A DNA stretch of 64,000 bases from Candidatus Thermoflexus tengchongensis (GTDB lineage Bacteria > Chloroflexota > Anaerolineae > Thermoflexales > Thermoflexaceae): positions 62,001-126,000 of the forward strand of contig JAEVEX010000074.1 in NCBI GenBank assembly GCA_016842085.1, in the 5' to 3' direction. The position numbers were made by a program, and so were the translations under genes. A model generated the notes under the pieces. The model was not told the origin of the DNA, did no database searches, and saw only the letters and a program-made list of their open reading frames with translations. Shown here piece after piece: positions 61,466 through 64,000 of this stretch (its first letter is position 1; each line of letters opens with the position of its first letter).

Positions 61466-61711
61466 ATGCCCATCTATGAATATGAATGCCCGGTTTGCGG
61501 CATCCGCTTCGAGAAGCAACAGCGGTTCACCGATCCCCCTCTGGAAACCTGTCCGGAGGGCCACCCGGGCATCCGACGGGTCTTCTCCCCTGCGGGCATC
61601 ATCTTCAAGGGCGATGGCTGGTATATCACGGAGAGCCGGAAATCCAGGAACTCCGGCGGCACAGAGAAGTCGGAAGGCTCTTCGGGGACTTCGACGAGTG
61701 AGAATGACTGA
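61466..61711 (+). CDS. FmdB-type zinc-ribbon protein
   Basis: This 81-residue protein begins MPIYEYECPVCGIRFEKQQR, the standard start of the FmdB regulatory family, with CPVC as the first half of the zinc site. In the second half only one Cys (ETCPEGHPG) plus a His is present, so the site is Cys3His or degenerate. RRVFSPAGIIFKGDGWYITES follows, as in the family, and a Ser/Gly-rich tail ends it. GGAGGTGATGGCCG precedes the ATG. The role is unknown. Such genes often stand near chaperonin genes in Chloroflexota and actinobacteria-like genomes, which I state as impression only. Confidence 0.88.
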   Translation: MPIYEYECPVCGIRFEKQQRFTDPPLETCPEGHPGIRRVFSPAGIIFKGDGWYITESRKSRNSGGTEKSEGSSGTSTSEND

Positions 61712-61957
61712 GGAAAACGGGAAAGGTAGAGGGAGGGGGCGGATGGGTTGTGAAGTTTCCCATCGGCCCCCTCTGTTTTTCAGGCCTGAGGGGCCGGGCG
61801 GTGTATCCTCGGCGCTCCGCCCGGCCCTTTCACATCATCCGGGCTCCGCAAGGCGAAGGGCCTCCAGGGGAGGGGGGTCAGCCCAGTTCCCCGGATCAGA
61901 GCCCCAACCGGGTTATGCTATACTTTCGCTGGAGCTTGCTCAGCGGAGAGGGTTGCG

Positions 61958-63085
61958 ATGGCCCACAGGATGCTTCGAGGGCTATGGATCACGCTCTGGC
62001 TGGTCACTGCCTGTGCTTCCTCGTCAACCCCGGCGGGATCCCGCTCCCCCACGCCGACCATGCCGCCGCCTCTTGTGGTGAACGAGAGGAACATCACACC
62101 CACCCCGTCTCCTGCGGCGACGCCGACCCCGCCTTCCGCCGGTTCGATCGATGAATTCCCCCCGGATGTGAATCCGTTAACCGGCCTGCGGGTATCGGAC
62201 CCGGCCGTGCTGAAGCGGCGCCCCCTGGCGATCAAGATCTCGAACTACCCTCCGGTGGTCCGCCCGCAATCAGGGGTGGATCTGGCGGATCTGGTTTTTG
62301 AGCATTACGCCGAGGGCGGGGTCACACGCTTCACCGCGATCTATCTGGGCCAGGATGCCGAGCCGGTGGGTTCCATCCGCAGCGCCCGGCTGATCGACCT
62401 GGAGATCCCGGCGATGTTCAAGGCGATCCTGGCCTACTCTGGCGCCAGCGTAGGGGTGAACGCACGGATCCGTGCTTCGGACGTTGTGGAGCGAGTCCTG
62501 AGCCCGGACTTCGGCGTGGGCGCGCCGATCTTCTGGCGCATCCCCCGGGAGGGGGTAGCGGTGGAGCACACCCTCTTCACCAGCACCCGGCGGCTCTGGG
62601 AGGAGGCAACCCGCCGGGGGATAAATACCCCCCAGGATCTGCGAGGGATGCGCTTTTCCGAACAGCCCCCTGCTGGCGGCCAGCCCGTTTCCACGCTCAT
62701 CATCCCCTATCGGATGGAGCCGGTCACCTGGCGGTATGATCCGGGCTCCGGACGGTGGCTCCGCTGGACAGCGGGCCAGCCTCATATGGATGCGCTCACC
62801 GGCCGTCAGCTCTCCGCTGCCAATGTGGCGGTGGTTTACGCGCATCACCAGACCACCGATATCCTGGAGGATCGACTGGGAAACTATTCCATTGAGATTC
62901 AGATCTGGGGTAGCGGACCTGTTCGGATCTTCCGGGACGGTCGAATGTATGAGGGGCAGTGGCAGCGTTTTCGACGGGAGGATATGCTCCACTTTGTCGA
63001 TGCCCATGGACAGCCGATCCCGCTGAAGCCGGGCAACACCTGGTTCGAGCTGGTGCCGCTGGATATGCGGGTTCAGCTTCCATAA
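61958..63085 (+). CDS. DUF3048 lipoprotein
   Basis: This 375-residue protein has a signal peptide ending in a lipobox-like LVTAC (about 15-19) and a Pro/Thr/Ser linker to about residue 62. The DUF3048 domain follows: NPLTGLRVSDPAVLKRRPLA, IKISNYPPVVRPQSGVDLAD, SIRSARLIDLEI and, near the end, NTWFELVPLD. It should be an outer-surface lipoprotein. The YerB family is known by sequence but not by function. A possible -10 box TATACT lies at 61919-61924. Confidence 0.9.
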   Translation: MAHRMLRGLWITLWLVTACASSSTPAGSRSPTPTMPPPLVVNERNITPTPSPAATPTPPSAGSIDEFPPDVNPLTGLRVSDPAVLKRRPLAIKISNYPPVVRPQSGVDLADLVFEHYAEGGVTRFTAIYLGQDAEPVGSIRSARLIDLEIPAMFKAILAYSGASVGVNARIRASDVVERVLSPDFGVGAPIFWRIPREGVAVEHTLFTSTRRLWEEATRRGINTPQDLRGMRFSEQPPAGGQPVSTLIIPYRMEPVTWRYDPGSGRWLRWTAGQPHMDALTGRQLSAANVAVVYAHHQTTDILEDRLGNYSIEIQIWGSGPVRIFRDGRMYEGQWQRFRREDMLHFVDAHGQPIPLKPGNTWFELVPLDMRVQLP

Positions 63086-63100
63086 AGGTATGGGGGTCAG

Positions 63101-63739
63101 ATGGATCCTCGGGTCCGGATGCGGAAGGCGCTGATCCGGATGGCCCTCCGACGTGCCCGGCCAGGGGCCGGAAGCCGGTGGGAGCTCCTCGGGCGGAGGT
63201 CACCCTTGTCCGACCTTCCGGATCTGCGGTCGATCCTCGATCCGATCCCATGGGCGGTGGTGGGTGCAATGGCGGCCCGTTATTACATGCCGGAGCGAGC
63301 GACTCTGGATCTCGATATCGCCATCCATGCAGGGGACGGGCCGGAGGTCCGCCGGCGTTTGCGGGAGGCAGGCTTCCGGTATGAAGGAGAGCTGGTGATC
63401 CCTGGATCCTCCTGGGTTTCCCCGGAAGGGGTGCCCCTCGATGTGCTGGAGCTGCACGATCCATGGGCGGAAGAGGCCCTGGAGGCGGCCCAGGGGAATC
63501 GAGACGAGGCCGGGTTCCCCATCTTGCCCATGTCTTATCTGATCCTGATGAAGTTCGAGGCCGGCCGGCTCCAGGACCTGGCGGATATCGCCCGCATGCT
63601 GGGTCAGGCGACTCCGGAACAGTTCCGGGCCGTCCGCGATTTGTTCCAGCGGTATCGTCCGGCGGACCTGGAGGATCTGGAGAGCCTGTGGCTTCTGGGG
63701 CGCATGGAACGGATGGGTCCGGGGGAAAGCACTTCGTGA
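63101..63739 (+). CDS. Nucleotidyltransferase-like protein (AbiEii/NTP transferase fold)
   Basis: This 212-residue protein shows the core of the pol-beta-type nucleotidyltransferase superfamily: IPWAVVGAMAARYYMPERAT (about 49-68), then LDLDIAIHA with two Asp (about 69-77), and VPLDVLELHDPWAE with a third acidic site (about 111-124). The C-terminal helices include PMSYLILMKFEAGRLQDLAD, typical of AbiEii-like and DUF6036-type proteins. It could be the toxin-like half of an AbiE-type system, but no AbiEi-like partner is next to it. It starts 15 bases after the DUF3048 gene. Confidence 0.75.
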   Translation: MDPRVRMRKALIRMALRRARPGAGSRWELLGRRSPLSDLPDLRSILDPIPWAVVGAMAARYYMPERATLDLDIAIHAGDGPEVRRRLREAGFRYEGELVIPGSSWVSPEGVPLDVLELHDPWAEEALEAAQGNRDEAGFPILPMSYLILMKFEAGRLQDLADIARMLGQATPEQFRAVRDLFQRYRPADLEDLESLWLLGRMERMGPGESTS

Positions 63740-63758
63740 TCGGCGGAGGGCGGCAGGG

Positions 63759-64000
63759 ATGGTGGTCACCGAGCGCCTGACCGTGCGAACCCATGGGAAC
63801 AACCACATCGTGGATCTGACGGAGCAGGTGGCGGAGGCGGTGGCCCGCTCCGGCCTGAAAGCGGGCATCGTGACGGTCTTCGTCCCGGGGTCCACCGCCG
63901 GGCTGACTACCATGGAGTTTGAACCCGGGGCCGTGGAGGATCTGCAGCGCTGGTTGGAAGAGGCCATCCCTGCCGCGCGGGAATACCGTCACAATCTTCG
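63759..64000 (+). CDS. YjbQ/UPF0047 family protein (3' end outside window)
   Basis: The first 80 residues, running off the window, read VVTERLTVRTHGNNHIVDLT, later VTVFVPGSTAGLTTMEFEPG and EDLQRWLEEAIPA. This is the opening of the YjbQ family (beta-sandwich, His-rich). E. coli YjbQ has thiamine phosphate synthase activity in vitro. GGAGGGCGGCAGGG precedes the ATG. The rest of the gene, including the conserved His residues, lies beyond the window. Confidence 0.88.
   Translation, partial: MVVTERLTVRTHGNNHIVDLTEQVAEAVARSGLKAGIVTVFVPGSTAGLTTMEFEPGAVEDLQRWLEEAIPAAREYRHNL

Overview
The window is high-GC bacterial DNA, most likely from a thermophilic Chloroflexota of the Thermoflexus type. That assignment is inferred from base composition, lipoproteins with Pro/Thr/Ser-rich linkers, a fused 2-oxoacid:ferredoxin oxidoreductase subunit, and a very large mixed CRISPR locus. 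No rRNA or tRNA gene was seen.

Layout. 1-3290 holds the end of a HExxH metallopeptidase-like gene, a cupredoxin lipoprotein with a strong terminator, and about 0.8 kb of non-coding REP-like repeats. 3334-5202 is an S9 prolyl-oligopeptidase-type peptidase. 5203-5748 is a CRISPR leader with a clear promoter. 5749-17379 is one giant CRISPR array: by my count 158 copies of a 30-nt repeat with spacers of mostly 35-38 nt. It is interrupted near its old end by an intact IS630-type insertion sequence (16069-17214). A large two-helix membrane protein of unknown function (17414-19906) follows. Next are cas2, cas1 and cas4, and then a beta-propeller lipoprotein.

24521-41145 is a tightly packed leftward gene train. 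Read in transcription order it holds cas6, an orphan PD-(D/E)XK nuclease, a cas6 remnant, a type III-D module, a PIN-domain gene, a CARF protein, an unknown 170-residue protein and a type I-B module. The III-D module is cas10 with GGDD but no HD domain, csx10, four Cas7-like RAMPs, a small helical subunit and a csx19-like gene. The I-B module is cas8-cas7-cas5-cas3. Upstream lie csx15, a CARF protein fused to a LuxR-type DNA-binding domain, and a divergent P-loop/Csx3 (Crn3) fusion. One Cas6 and one array therefore appear to serve both a DNA-targeting (I-B) and an RNA-activated, cyclic-oligoadenylate-making (III-D) arm. Several proteins look able to sense or remove the second messenger. No HEPN ribonuclease of the Csm6/Csx1 kind is visible, so the downstream effector is open. 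The membrane protein, the orphan nuclease, the PIN protein and the CARF-LuxR regulator are the candidates.

44174-54672 is ordinary chromosome: a 34-knuckle zinc-ribbon protein, an MBL hydrolase, a three-gene operon ending in a MoaD/ThiS-like protein, a DUF4062-like protein, a DUF72 protein, RadA, and a two-gene 2-oxoacid:ferredoxin oxidoreductase. 55149-61336 is a stress region with dnaK, a membrane metallopeptidase, a BON protein, hsp20, groES and groEL. The dnaK-side and hsp20 promoters share 11-nt-spaced CTCTAATG-like direct repeats placed identically relative to the -10 box. The window ends with a FmdB-type zinc ribbon, a DUF3048 lipoprotein, a nucleotidyltransferase-like gene and the start of a YjbQ-family gene.

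Most notable: related spacers recur in the array. Two encode a peptide matching the N-terminus of the local Cas7. Three hit the same motif of one unknown protein from both strands. Two overlap by 15 nt on one target.
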